Source: Polyangium sp. 15x6
Lineage (GTDB): Bacteria; Myxococcota_A; Polyangia; Polyangiales; Polyangiaceae
Direction: 5' to 3'
Length of the DNA: 64,000 bases
Assembly (NCBI RefSeq): GCF_029960785.1
Contig: NZ_JASBQE010000020.1
Location: forward strand, 93,875 to 157,874
Shown: piece by piece, positions 9,259 through 17,993 of the stretch
Layout: each line of letters opens with the position of its first letter
Numbering within the stretch: position 1 is the first letter of the stretch
Program-made: the position numbers and the translations under genes
Notes under the pieces: model-generated
What the model saw: the letters and a program-made list of their open reading frames with translations, nothing else
Told to the model about the DNA's origin: nothing
Database searches by the model: none

Positions 9259-11733
9259 ATGCCCACGAAGCGCCAAGTCCTCGACATCCTCACCCGCCAG
9301 GAGCTCTGGGAGCTCGTCGACCGCCACCACGTGACCGTCACCGATCGCCGCTCGAAGGAGAAGATCGCCGCCGAGCTCGACGCTCACGGCCCCGCGCTCC
9401 CCGAGCTCCTCGCGGGCTTCTCGCGCGACCGCCTCAAGGAGCTCTGTCGCGAGCTCGCGCTCGACGACGGGGGCCGGGACAAGGCCGTCATCATCGCGCG
9501 GCTCGCGGGCGCGGCGTGGGCGAACGGGGCGCCGGTCGAGGGGGAGGTCGCGAAGGCCGCAGCCACGGAGCCGAAGTCGGCCCAGATCGAGCTGCCCCTC
9601 GGGCCCACGCCCCCGGCCGTGCCCCCGCGCAAGGCCGCGACGAACGTGACGCCCACGCCGGTCCCCCCGTCGCCCCGCAATTTCCAGAGCTTTCGCGAGA
9701 TCACGGATTTCCTCTGGCAAAACGCTGAGCGGCTCCGGGGGGTGTACAAGCCGAACGAATATGACAAGGTCATCCTGCCGCTGCTCGTCGTGCGCCGGCT
9801 CGAGTGCGTGCTCGCGCCGACGAAGGACAAGGTCCTGAAGAAACTCGCGGAGCTCCAGGGCAAGGGGATGAAGGTGGCGGATCCGATCGTGGACTCCGTC
9901 CTGCGCAAGACCTCGGGTGTGCCGTTCTACAACACGTCGCCGCTCGATTTCGAGCGATTGACGGGCGACTCGCAGCAAATCGCGCAGCACCTCCGTAGTT
10001 ACTTGAAGGCGTTCTCGCCGAATGCGCGGGACATCATCGAGCAGTTCAAGTTCGACGAACAGATCACGCGGCTCGACGAGGGGAACCTGCTTTTTCAGGT
10101 GGTCAAGCTCTTCGCCGAGGTGAACCTGCATCCGGACGTCGTGTCGAATCACGTGATGGGGCGCGTGTTCGAGGAGCTGATCCGGCGGTTCAACGAAAAG
10201 AAGAATGAGGAGGCGGGTGATCATTACACGCCGCGCGAGATCATCCGGCTGATGGTCGATCTGCTGTTCATCGAGGACGACGACGTGCTCCAGAACCCCG
10301 GTATCGTGCGGACCTTGCTCGATCCGGCATGCGGGACGGGCGGGATGCTCTCCGTCGCGGAAGAGTACCTGTTCGAGCTGAATCCGCAGGCGAAGCTGGA
10401 GGTGTTCGGACAGGAGCTGAACGCCGAGACGTATGCGGTCTGCAAGTCGGATATGATTATCAAGGGGCAAAACCCCGACAACATCGTTCGCGGGAACTCG
10501 TTCTCGGACGATGGGCACGCCGAGCGGAAGTTCGACTACATGCTGTCGAATCCGCCGTTTGGCGTCGACTGGAAAAATGTCCAGACGAAGGTGCAGGCCG
10601 AGCACGAGAATCTCGGGTTCGCGGGGCGGTTCGGGCCAGGATTGCCGCGGATCAACGACGGGGCGCTGCTCTTCCTGATGCACATGATTGCGAAGATGAA
10701 GCCCGTCGACAAGAAGACGGGCGAGGGCGGGAGCCGGATGGCGGTAGTGTTGAATGGGTCGCCGCTGTTCACGGGGGACGCGGGGTCGGGGGAGAGTGAG
10801 ATCCGGCGGTGGATCCTCGAAAACGACTGGCTCGAAGCGATCGTGGCGTTGCCGGATCAGCTCTTCTACAACACGGGAATCGCGACGTACGTCTGGGTGA
10901 TCACGAACCGGAAGCCGGCGCATCGGAAGGGGAAGGTGCAGCTCATCAATGCGACGGAGCTGTACCAGAAGATGCGCAAGTCGCTCGGGAACAAGCGGAA
11001 CGAGCTCGGGGCGGGGCACATCAAGACGATCGTCGACACCTTTGGTGATTTCGTCGAGAGCGAGGTCTCGAAGGTGTTCGACAACGAAGACTTCGGGTAC
11101 CGGCGCATCATCGTGGAGCGCCCGCTGCGCTTGAACTTCCAGGCGTCGCCGGAGCGGATCGATCGGCTGCGGGAGGAGTCCGGGTTCGTGAACCTCGCGA
11201 AGGCGAAGAAGGGGGCCTCGGGCGAAGGGCGAGCGCTCCAGGAGGCAATCCTACGGACGCTCACGCACCTCGATGCGGCGAAGGTGTACAAGAGCCGACC
11301 GGCATTCGAGGCGGCGCTCGAGGCGGCGGTGCTGGCGGAGGGGGTGGATCTGGTGGCGCCTGCGCGAAAGGCGATCCTCGCGGCGCTGTCGGAGCGGGAC
11401 GAGACGGCGGAGGTTTGCCTGGATGCCAAGGGGCGGCCGGAGGCGGATTCCGAATTGCGGGATTACGAGAACGTGCCGCTGAAGGAGGACGTCGCGGTCT
11501 ACTTCGAACGGGAGGTGAAGCCACACGTGCCGGATGCGTGGATCGCGGGGGTAGAGATGCGGGGCGGGAAGGCCCTGGTGGTGGATGAGGACAAGGTGAA
11601 GGTTGGGTACGAGATACCGATCACGAGACATTTTTATAAGTATACGCCGCCGAGGCCGCTAGAAGAAATCGAGACCGACATCCGGGGGCTGGAGAAGGAG
11701 ATCCTAGCGCTACTCGGCGAGGTGCTGAAATGA
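9259..11733 (+). CDS. hsdM: Type I restriction-modification DNA methyltransferase subunit M
   Basis: 824-residue N6-adenine methyltransferase subunit; with HsdS it methylates the recognition site and with HsdR forms the restriction complex. AdoMet motif I is DPACGTGG from residue 355, and the catalytic motif IV is NPPFG from residue 431. The N-terminal about 90 residues are an unusual addition: two SAP-like helical repeats (LWELVDRHHVTVTDRR... and LKELCRELALDDGGRDK...), then a Pro-rich linker before the HsdM N-terminal helical domain (about 150 onward). It opens an operon in which hsdS starts inside its stop codon. The 225-bp upstream gap holds no other recognised gene. Confidence 0.95.
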   Translation: MPTKRQVLDILTRQELWELVDRHHVTVTDRRSKEKIAAELDAHGPALPELLAGFSRDRLKELCRELALDDGGRDKAVIIARLAGAAWANGAPVEGEVAKAAATEPKSAQIELPLGPTPPAVPPRKAATNVTPTPVPPSPRNFQSFREITDFLWQNAERLRGVYKPNEYDKVILPLLVVRRLECVLAPTKDKVLKKLAELQGKGMKVADPIVDSVLRKTSGVPFYNTSPLDFERLTGDSQQIAQHLRSYLKAFSPNARDIIEQFKFDEQITRLDEGNLLFQVVKLFAEVNLHPDVVSNHVMGRVFEELIRRFNEKKNEEAGDHYTPREIIRLMVDLLFIEDDDVLQNPGIVRTLLDPACGTGGMLSVAEEYLFELNPQAKLEVFGQELNAETYAVCKSDMIIKGQNPDNIVRGNSFSDDGHAERKFDYMLSNPPFGVDWKNVQTKVQAEHENLGFAGRFGPGLPRINDGALLFLMHMIAKMKPVDKKTGEGGSRMAVVLNGSPLFTGDAGSGESEIRRWILENDWLEAIVALPDQLFYNTGIATYVWVITNRKPAHRKGKVQLINATELYQKMRKSLGNKRNELGAGHIKTIVDTFGDFVESEVSKVFDNEDFGYRRIIVERPLRLNFQASPERIDRLREESGFVNLAKAKKGASGEGRALQEAILRTLTHLDAAKVYKSRPAFEAALEAAVLAEGVDLVAPARKAILAALSERDETAEVCLDAKGRPEADSELRDYENVPLKEDVAVYFEREVKPHVPDAWIAGVEMRGGKALVVDEDKVKVGYEIPITRHFYKYTPPRPLEEIETDIRGLEKEILALLGEVLK

Positions 11734-12950
11734 ACAGCACGCAATACGTTGGAGGTTGGCAACGGCTTCGCCTCAAATTCATCACAAGACTGGCCTACGG
11801 AGATTCACTCCCCTCCGAACTGCGGCGGGAAGGATCGGTTCCGGTATTCGGGTCGAATGGCATCGTCGGCACGCACGATTGCCCCAACACCCGTGGACCA
11901 GTGATTTTAGTAGGACGCAAGGGCTCTTTTGGTAAAATCCAGTGGTCTGAGCAGGCCGCATTCGGCATCGATACAACTTATTTTATTGATTCTCGACACT
12001 CTCGGGCCAGTCTGAGATGGCTCTACTATGCGCTTCAAACGCTCAACCTGGATGCGGTCTCGCAGGATACGGGCGTCCCTGGGCTGTCCAGGGAGGTCGC
12101 GTACGAGTCAATTCTGGCCGTACCTCCCGCAGAAGCTCAGGCAAAGATCGCTGCATTTCTAGATCGAAATACCGCTGCAATCGACGAGCTCATCTCCAAG
12201 AAGGAGCAAGCTGCGACACTACTTGCAGAGCAGCGACAGACGATCCTCACGAGGGCAGTCACCACGGGTCTGGATAGCGACGTGCCTACGCGGCTGAGTG
12301 ACGTCGCGACTCTAGGACGAACGCCGTTGCACTGGGACACAGTACGCCTCAAACACGTCGTCGCCAGGATTGTCGACTGTCCTCACTCGACTCCAGAATA
12401 CGAGGACGACGGGGACTGTATCGTTGTTAGGACGTCGGATGTTGATCGGGGTCGTCTTGATCTCGAAAGAGCACGACGATGCTCCTGGGCAACCTATTGG
12501 GAACGCACAGCTCGAATGGCGCCGGCTTTCGGTGATATATTGTATAGCCGTGAGGGCGAGCGGTTCGGAATGGCAGCACTGGTTCCAGACCGTGTCCCAA
12601 TCTGCTTAGGCCAACGCATGATGATCTTTCGTGTCGGCGCTCGCGTGGATCCGATGTTCCTAATGTGGTTCTTGAACAGCGCATCAGCATACGCGCAAGT
12701 TGTTCAAGACACGGTAGGCGCAACTTCGCCCAGAGTAAATATTCCTACCGTTGCCAACATCTGGATTCCGCTTCCGCCGCTCGATGCACAGCGCGCAATC
12801 GCTAGTTTTGTGTCGACTGAGGTTGGGCGGATTGACGCAATCCGTGACAGGATCGACGCAAGTATACATACACTAAATCAGTACCGCCAATCCCTCATCA
12901 CCGCCGCCGTCACCGGCAAGATCGACGTCACCCGCGAAGAGGCCGCATAA
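11730..12950 (+). CDS. hsdS: Type I restriction-modification specificity subunit S
   Basis: 406-residue target-recognition subunit. Two variable recognition domains (about residues 5-130 and 200-340) are each followed by a conserved helical spacer: AKIAAFLDRNTAAIDELI and AQRAIASFVSTEVGRIDAI, both ending in the leucine-rich coiled-coil with a TRAVTTG/TAAVTGKI motif. The start overlaps the hsdM stop (ATGA). By eye the base composition of most of the gene is close to 50-55% GC, clearly below its neighbours, and it uses A/T-ending codons, pointing to recent acquisition or domain exchange. Confidence 0.95.
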   Translation: MNSTQYVGGWQRLRLKFITRLAYGDSLPSELRREGSVPVFGSNGIVGTHDCPNTRGPVILVGRKGSFGKIQWSEQAAFGIDTTYFIDSRHSRASLRWLYYALQTLNLDAVSQDTGVPGLSREVAYESILAVPPAEAQAKIAAFLDRNTAAIDELISKKEQAATLLAEQRQTILTRAVTTGLDSDVPTRLSDVATLGRTPLHWDTVRLKHVVARIVDCPHSTPEYEDDGDCIVVRTSDVDRGRLDLERARRCSWATYWERTARMAPAFGDILYSREGERFGMAALVPDRVPICLGQRMMIFRVGARVDPMFLMWFLNSASAYAQVVQDTVGATSPRVNIPTVANIWIPLPPLDAQRAIASFVSTEVGRIDAIRDRIDASIHTLNQYRQSLITAAVTGKIDVTREEAA

Positions 12951-12952
12951 CC

Positions 12953-15900
12953 ATGCCCGGCGCGCACACCGAAAAGGCCCTCGAATCCCTCATCGAAGCA
13001 AGCCTCCTCGGCCCCGGCGGCTGGACCAAAGGCGACCCCAAGACCTTCGACCGCGAGCGCGCCCTCCACCCCGCCGACTTCTTCGCCTTCCTCGCCGCCA
13101 CCCAGACCGAACTCTGGGCCGACCTCAAGAAGCAACACGGCTCCGGCCTCGAGCCCGCCGTCCTCGACGCCCTCGCTAAGGCTCTCGACACCCGCGGCAG
13201 CCTCGACGTCCTCCGCCACGGCTTCAAGTTCTTCGGCAAGAAGCTCGATTGCGCCTACTTCCGCCCGGCCCATGGCCTGAACCCGGACGTGCTCGCGAAG
13301 TACGCGCGGAACCTGCTCACCGTCACCCGGCAGGTCAAATTCCGGCCCGACAGCGACGACTCGTTCGACATCCTCCTCTCCCTCAACGGTCTCCCCGTCG
13401 CCACCGTCGAGCTCAAGAATCAGTTCACCGGCCAAAACGTCCAGCACGCGATCAGGCAATACCGCGACCGCGACCCCCGCCAGCGCCTCTTCCAGTTCAA
13501 GAAACGCGCCCTCGTCCACTTCGCCGTCGATTCCGATGCCGTCTACATGACGACCAAGCTCGACGGCGAGAAGACCTCGTTCCTCCCCTTCAACCGAGGC
13601 AAGGACGGCGGCGCCGGCAATCCCGAGCACCCGAGCGGCATCCGCACCGCGTATCTCTGGGAGGAGGTCTGGCAGCGCGATTCCTTCCTCGACATCGTCG
13701 GCCGCTTCGTCCACGTGCTCATCGAGGAGAAGACCACGGGGGGCAAGAAGACCACGAGCGAGAAGATCGTCTTCCCCCGGTATCACCAGCTCGATGCCGT
13801 GCGCAGGCTCGAAGCCGCAGCGCGGAAGGACGGGCCTGGAAATAGCTACCTCGTCCAGCACTCCGCCGGCTCGGGCAAATCGAACTCGATCGCGTGGCTC
13901 GCCCACCATCTCGCGAGCCTGCACGACGCGAACGATCAGAAGGTCTTCGACTCGGTCGTGGTCATCACGGACCGCCGCGTCCTCGACAAGCAGCTCCAGG
14001 ACAACATCTACCAGTTCGAGCACAAGCAAGGCGTCGTCGCGCGCATCGACGAGCACTCGGAGCAGCTCGCCAAGGCGCTCTCGTCCGGCACGCCGATCAT
14101 CATCACCACGCTGCAGAAGTTCCCGTTCGTCACGGAGAAGATCGGCAAGCTCCCGAAGCGCAGGTACGCCGTTATCGTCGACGAGGCGCACAGCTCGCAG
14201 ACCGGCGAGGCCGCGCGGCAGATGAAAGAGGTCCTCGCCGTCGCGACCCTCGAAGAGGCCGAGCAAGCGGACGAGGACGCCCCCGAGGAGGACATGGAGG
14301 ACCGGCTCGCGAAGGTCATGGCCTCGCGCGGGCGGCAGAAGAACCTGTCCTTCTTCGCGTTCACCGCGACGCCCAAGTACAAGACGCTCGAGGTCTTCGG
14401 CCACCGCGACGCCGAGGGCAAGCCCGCGCCGTTCCACCTCTACTCGATGCGGCAGGCGATCGAGGAGGGGTTCATCCTCGACGTGCTCAAGAGTTACACG
14501 ACGTACCGCGCGTATTACCGGCTCGTGAAGGCGACGGAGGAGGACAAACGCGTCCCGAAGAAGGAGGCGACGCGGCAGCTCGCGCGGTTCATGAGCCTGC
14601 ACCCGCACAACATCGCGCAGAAGACCGAGGTCATGGTCGAGCACTTTCGCGCGAAGGTGCGGCACAAGATCGGCGGCAAGGCGAAGGCGATGCTCGTGAC
14701 GAGCTCCCGCTTGCACGCGGTCCGCTACAAGCTCGCGTTCGAGAAATACATCAAGGAGAACGGCTACACGGACGTCGGCGTGCTCGTGGCCTTCTCCGGC
14801 AAGGTGAAAGACCCCGCCGACGGCGTCGAGCGCACCGAGCCGAGCATGAACGTCGGCAAGGACGGCAAGCACATCAGCGAGCGCCAGCTCACCGGCGCGT
14901 TCGATTCCGACGCGTACCAAGTGCTGCTCGTCGCGAACAAGTACCAAACCGGCTTCGACCAGCCGCTCTTGCACACGATGTACGTGGACAAGCGGCTCTC
15001 CGGCGTGCAGGCCGTGCAGACGCTCTCGCGGCTGAACCGCACGCATCCGGGCAAGGAGGACACGTTCATCCTCGACTTCGTGAACGAGGCCGAGGAGATC
15101 CGCCGGAGCTTCCAGCCCTACTACGAGCGCACGACGATCGCGGAGAGCGCCGACCCGCAGGAGCTCTACGAACTCGCGCACCGGATCGAGTCGGCCCAGG
15201 TGTTCTGGGCCTCCGAGCTCGACGCGTTCTGCAAGGTCTTCTTCGCGAGCAAGGGCAAGCAGACGGGGGACGACATCGCGCAGCTTTACCGCCACGTGGA
15301 CCCCGGCGTGGACCGCTTCAAGGCGCTCGACGAGGCGAAGCAGGACGAGTTCCGGAACGCGCTCGTGGCGTTCATCCGGCTCTACGCGTTCCTGTCGCAG
15401 ATCATGCCCTTCCAGGACCCGGACCTGGAGAAGCTCTACACGTTCAGCAGGTTCCTCGAGCTGAAGCTACCGCACGATCCAAAGAAGACCCCGCTCTCGC
15501 TCGATGGCGAGGTCGCGCTTCGGTACTACCGGCTCGACAAGATCAGCGAGCAGCAGATCTCGCTCGACATGTCGAATAACGTGCCGCTGAAGGGTCCGAC
15601 GGACGTCGGGACGCGGAAGGAGAAGGACGAGGAGGTCAACATCTCGGAGATCCTTCAAGTGTTGAACGAGCGGTTCGGCACGGACTTCAAGAAGGCCGAC
15701 GAGCTCCTATTCCACCAGTTCGTCGAGGAGGCGAAGCAGGACGCGGAGGTCGTGCAGCGCGCGAAGGCGAACCCGCTCGACAATTTCGCGCTGTCGATGA
15801 AGGGGAAGATCGAGGCGAAGATGATCGACCGGATGGAGCAGAACCAGGAGGTGGTGTCGCGGTATATGAGCGATCCCCAGTTCCAGGACGTGCTGTTCCG

Positions 15901-15955
15901 GTGGATTGTGCGGCGGATTTATGAGGATGTGAGGGGAAGCGAGAGCGCAGCGTGA
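12953..15955 (+). CDS. hsdR: Type I restriction endonuclease subunit R
   Basis: 1000-residue translocase/nuclease of the type I system. The N-terminal nuclease has the PD-(D/E)xK core at Asp139, Glu153 and Lys155 (VELKNQ). The helicase part shows Walker A AGSGKS (Lys309), DEAH at 410-413, FTATP, and a motif VI-like LSRLNRTHPGKED. The C-terminal region is helical. Its start is 2 bp after the hsdS stop, so the three genes form one transcription unit. No obvious frameshift or lost motif; the system looks functional. Confidence 0.95.
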   Translation: MPGAHTEKALESLIEASLLGPGGWTKGDPKTFDRERALHPADFFAFLAATQTELWADLKKQHGSGLEPAVLDALAKALDTRGSLDVLRHGFKFFGKKLDCAYFRPAHGLNPDVLAKYARNLLTVTRQVKFRPDSDDSFDILLSLNGLPVATVELKNQFTGQNVQHAIRQYRDRDPRQRLFQFKKRALVHFAVDSDAVYMTTKLDGEKTSFLPFNRGKDGGAGNPEHPSGIRTAYLWEEVWQRDSFLDIVGRFVHVLIEEKTTGGKKTTSEKIVFPRYHQLDAVRRLEAAARKDGPGNSYLVQHSAGSGKSNSIAWLAHHLASLHDANDQKVFDSVVVITDRRVLDKQLQDNIYQFEHKQGVVARIDEHSEQLAKALSSGTPIIITTLQKFPFVTEKIGKLPKRRYAVIVDEAHSSQTGEAARQMKEVLAVATLEEAEQADEDAPEEDMEDRLAKVMASRGRQKNLSFFAFTATPKYKTLEVFGHRDAEGKPAPFHLYSMRQAIEEGFILDVLKSYTTYRAYYRLVKATEEDKRVPKKEATRQLARFMSLHPHNIAQKTEVMVEHFRAKVRHKIGGKAKAMLVTSSRLHAVRYKLAFEKYIKENGYTDVGVLVAFSGKVKDPADGVERTEPSMNVGKDGKHISERQLTGAFDSDAYQVLLVANKYQTGFDQPLLHTMYVDKRLSGVQAVQTLSRLNRTHPGKEDTFILDFVNEAEEIRRSFQPYYERTTIAESADPQELYELAHRIESAQVFWASELDAFCKVFFASKGKQTGDDIAQLYRHVDPGVDRFKALDEAKQDEFRNALVAFIRLYAFLSQIMPFQDPDLEKLYTFSRFLELKLPHDPKKTPLSLDGEVALRYYRLDKISEQQISLDMSNNVPLKGPTDVGTRKEKDEEVNISEILQVLNERFGTDFKKADELLFHQFVEEAKQDAEVVQRAKANPLDNFALSMKGKIEAKMIDRMEQNQEVVSRYMSDPQFQDVLFRWIVRRIYEDVRGSESAA

Positions 15956-15994
15956 TCGAAAAGGGGCGCCGCCCGCGGGTGGGCCGCATCCGTT

Positions 15995-16627
15995 TCAGGG
16001 ATTCGGCTCCCCCGCCTCCTTTTCGGCTGCCCCCGGCGAAGCGCGGAGATGAATCCTCCGGTACTGCTTCGACCCCGGCCCATACGCATTCCGCACGACC
16101 TGCTTGAACGACAGGTACTTCTCGTACGTGGGCCCATACGCCTGGGCGCGCGCCATCTGCGCCTTCGAGAGCGCCTTGTTCGCGGCGATGGATTCCGTGA
16201 GCTCCTTGATCGCCGTGGGCGCCCGCTGGCCGAAATCGCCTGCGAGCAGCGCGTCCGCCCACGGCTTGCCGACATGATCGTCGATGAGATCGACGAGCCT
16301 CCCGATCGCCTTGAGCTGGTCGGTGTCGGTCGGCTGCGATTTCAGCGTATCGGGGAGCTTCGTATCGGGCAGGACGGCGAGGAGCGCGGAGCGTGCGACG
16401 CGATAAGGAGCGTCCAGGTTGCCGAGGGCATCGAGCGCCTCCCGGTTCTCCTTGGCAAAGGCCGTCATCGCATTGGCAACCGCTTCCTCGGCGGCGAGAT
16501 ATGCGATGGCGGAATCGGCGAGCGTCTCCTTGAAAACCGCGACGACGACAGGGTTTGCGTCAGGCTCGTCGGCGATTTCGATCGAGCGGGCGATGACGCG
16601 CGCGAAGCGCTCGTAATCAATGGTCAC
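15995..16627 (-). CDS. Helical protein of unknown function
   Basis: 210-residue, mostly alpha-helical protein without signal peptide or recognised domain; rich in Ala, Asp and Leu with KQVVRNAYGPGSKQYRRI near the C-terminus. The GTG start at 16627 is set by GGAGGAGG just upstream; an in-frame extension to 16702 lacks such a site. It converges on hsdR with 39 bp between stops; no functional link is evident. Confidence 0.65.
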   Translation of the reverse strand: MTIDYERFARVIARSIEIADEPDANPVVVAVFKETLADSAIAYLAAEEAVANAMTAFAKENREALDALGNLDAPYRVARSALLAVLPDTKLPDTLKSQPTDTDQLKAIGRLVDLIDDHVGKPWADALLAGDFGQRAPTAIKELTESIAANKALSKAQMARAQAYGPTYEKYLSFKQVVRNAYGPGSKQYRRIHLRASPGAAEKEAGEPNP

Positions 16628-16652
16628 GGAACCTCCTCCGTTCTGGGGTGGT

Positions 16653-16675
16653 GTTGTACACGGCGACATTACAAC
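16653..16675. promoter_or_regulatory. Candidate operator upstream of the helical protein gene
   Basis: Inverted repeat GTTGTA-N11-TACAAC (16653-16658 and 16670-16675), in a locally AT-richer patch 26-48 bp before the GTG start at 16627. The symmetry and spacing are those of a dimeric repressor site; no cognate regulator is visible nearby. Confidence 0.3.
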
Positions 16676-16694
16676 CGGGACAGGCCGGACATGC

Positions 16695-16946
16695 AAGGGC
16701 ATCGTGCGCGCGAAGGTCGAGCACGGACCGGCGAAGCCTCGGCACCTGGCGGCGAAGGTCGGGAACGCGGGCGCGAAGGTCGGCCGCGGCCCGGCGAAGC
16801 TCGGAAGCGGCCCGGCGAGGCTCCGTCACGCGTCAGAGAAGAAAGTCAACTCACCAGCAAAGCATCTTCACGGACCGGCGAAGCTCCGCCACGGACCGGC
16901 GAAGCTCCGCCACGGACCGACGAAGCTCCGCCACGGACCGGCGAAG
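16695..16946. repeat. Twelve-unit 21-bp tandem array, perfectly phased
   Basis: This array fills most of the 328-bp gap 16628-16955. Units end in GCGAAG or a close variant at 16715, 16736, 16757 and so on every 21 bp to 16946, without one insertion or deletion. The last four copies (about 16869-16949) are nearly identical (unit CACGGACCGGCGAAGCTCCG plus C); the earlier eight have drifted to various degrees. All three plus-strand frames stay open through it because 21 is a multiple of 3. It starts 10 bp beyond the stop of the SUMF1-like gene. No spacers, so it is not CRISPR. Confidence 0.9.
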
Positions 16947-16955
16947 CTCACTCCC

Positions 16956-17993
16956 TCACGTCCCCTCCGCCTCCTTGCAGCAGCGGAACCCTTCCTCGTA
17001 GCCGTAATCGTCTTCCTTGTGGAACCCCACCGTTGGCCGGCAGCGGCCGCGCACCGGGCCCCACCAGCCGCCTTTCAGGCCGCTCCGGTTCGGGTATTTC
17101 TGCTTCGGCCGCACCACCCATTCGTTGATGTTGCCGTTCAGGTCGTACACTCCGAACGGCGACACGCAACGCGGCATCGAGCCCGTCGGCAAGCGCTGGT
17201 CGAGCTTCTCGAGCTCTGCCTTGCACTCGGGGCGCTTCATGCATCGCTCGTACTTGAACAGCTTCTTTTCGCGTTTTCGATAGACCTTGTCGATGTTGCA
17301 CGCCGTGGGGTCGCGCTCGTAGCCGTACGTGTACGGCAGCATCGCCTCGCCCTCGCACGCGAAATTGAACTCGGCCTCCGTGCAGAGCCGCTTTCCCTTC
17401 GCTTCGCAGAGCTTCTGCGCGTCGCCCCACGAGACCAGAAGCGCAGGCAGCTCGCCTTTCTGGTTCGGCCATTCATAACGGTCCATGCAATACCGCATCG
17501 GCGTGCGCTTCTTCGAGAGGCACACCGACGGCTCCTCGTACTTCATGCACCGCTCGCTCACCGTGCTCGGCCCGGAGCCCTCGCCCCCCTCGGACGCCTT
17601 TTTCTTCTTGGCCTGGTCCTTCTCGAATTCGTCGTGGTGCTCGACGCACCGCTGCTGCACGAGCGGGCAATACTCGCCCGCGACGAGCACCATATCGGAC
17701 GGACACCCTTCGCTCGTCCCGGGGAGCGACGCATTCGCGTCCATCGCCGCGTCCGCATCCGCATCCGCCGCCGCATCCGCGTCGGCTTCCGCATCCAGCG
17801 CCGCATCGGCGAGCGCTGCGTCGAGCTCCGCGCGCGCCTCCGCGGCTTCGATCGCAGCGTCGGCCGACGCGTCGGGCGCGGGCGGCGTCGAGCCGCCCCC
17901 CGAGCACGCGGGCGCCGTCGCCGAGGTGGCGAGCGCGACGCAGAACAGAACGCCGAGGCCCAGCCTCGACGGATTCGAAAAGCGCTCGCTCAT
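16956..17993 (-). CDS. SUMF1/formylglycine-generating-enzyme-like lipoprotein
   Basis: 345 residues. Lipobox in TSATAPACSGG (Cys about 30), then a low-complexity Ala/Asp/Glu linker (about 40-95), then a Cys-rich C-terminal domain of the SUMF1/FGE-sulfatase family: DMVLVAGEYC, YCMDRYEWPNQKGE, VSWGDAQKLC, GKRLCTEAEF, PYTYG, VYDLNGNINEWV and GFRCC. An insertion of about 50 residues splits the usual MVLV...YC junction. It is probably surface-attached; most bacterial members of this shape are not proven enzymes and may be binding or structural. The start codon overlaps the stop of the M28 peptidase gene (ATGA), so the two are co-translated. Confidence 0.82.
   Translation of the reverse strand: MSERFSNPSRLGLGVLFCVALATSATAPACSGGGSTPPAPDASADAAIEAAEARAELDAALADAALDAEADADAAADADADAAMDANASLPGTSEGCPSDMVLVAGEYCPLVQQRCVEHHDEFEKDQAKKKKASEGGEGSGPSTVSERCMKYEEPSVCLSKKRTPMRYCMDRYEWPNQKGELPALLVSWGDAQKLCEAKGKRLCTEAEFNFACEGEAMLPYTYGYERDPTACNIDKVYRKREKKLFKYERCMKRPECKAELEKLDQRLPTGSMPRCVSPFGVYDLNGNINEWVVRPKQKYPNRSGLKGGWWGPVRGRCRPTVGFHKEDDYGYEEGFRCCKEAEGT

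Noticed and set aside
12878..15295. 805-codon open frame antisense to hsdR
   Set aside because: Composition artefact of high-GC DNA; the plus strand has full HsdR motifs.
16695..16946. CRISPR array
   Set aside because: Repeats are contiguous with no unique spacers and no cas gene is present.
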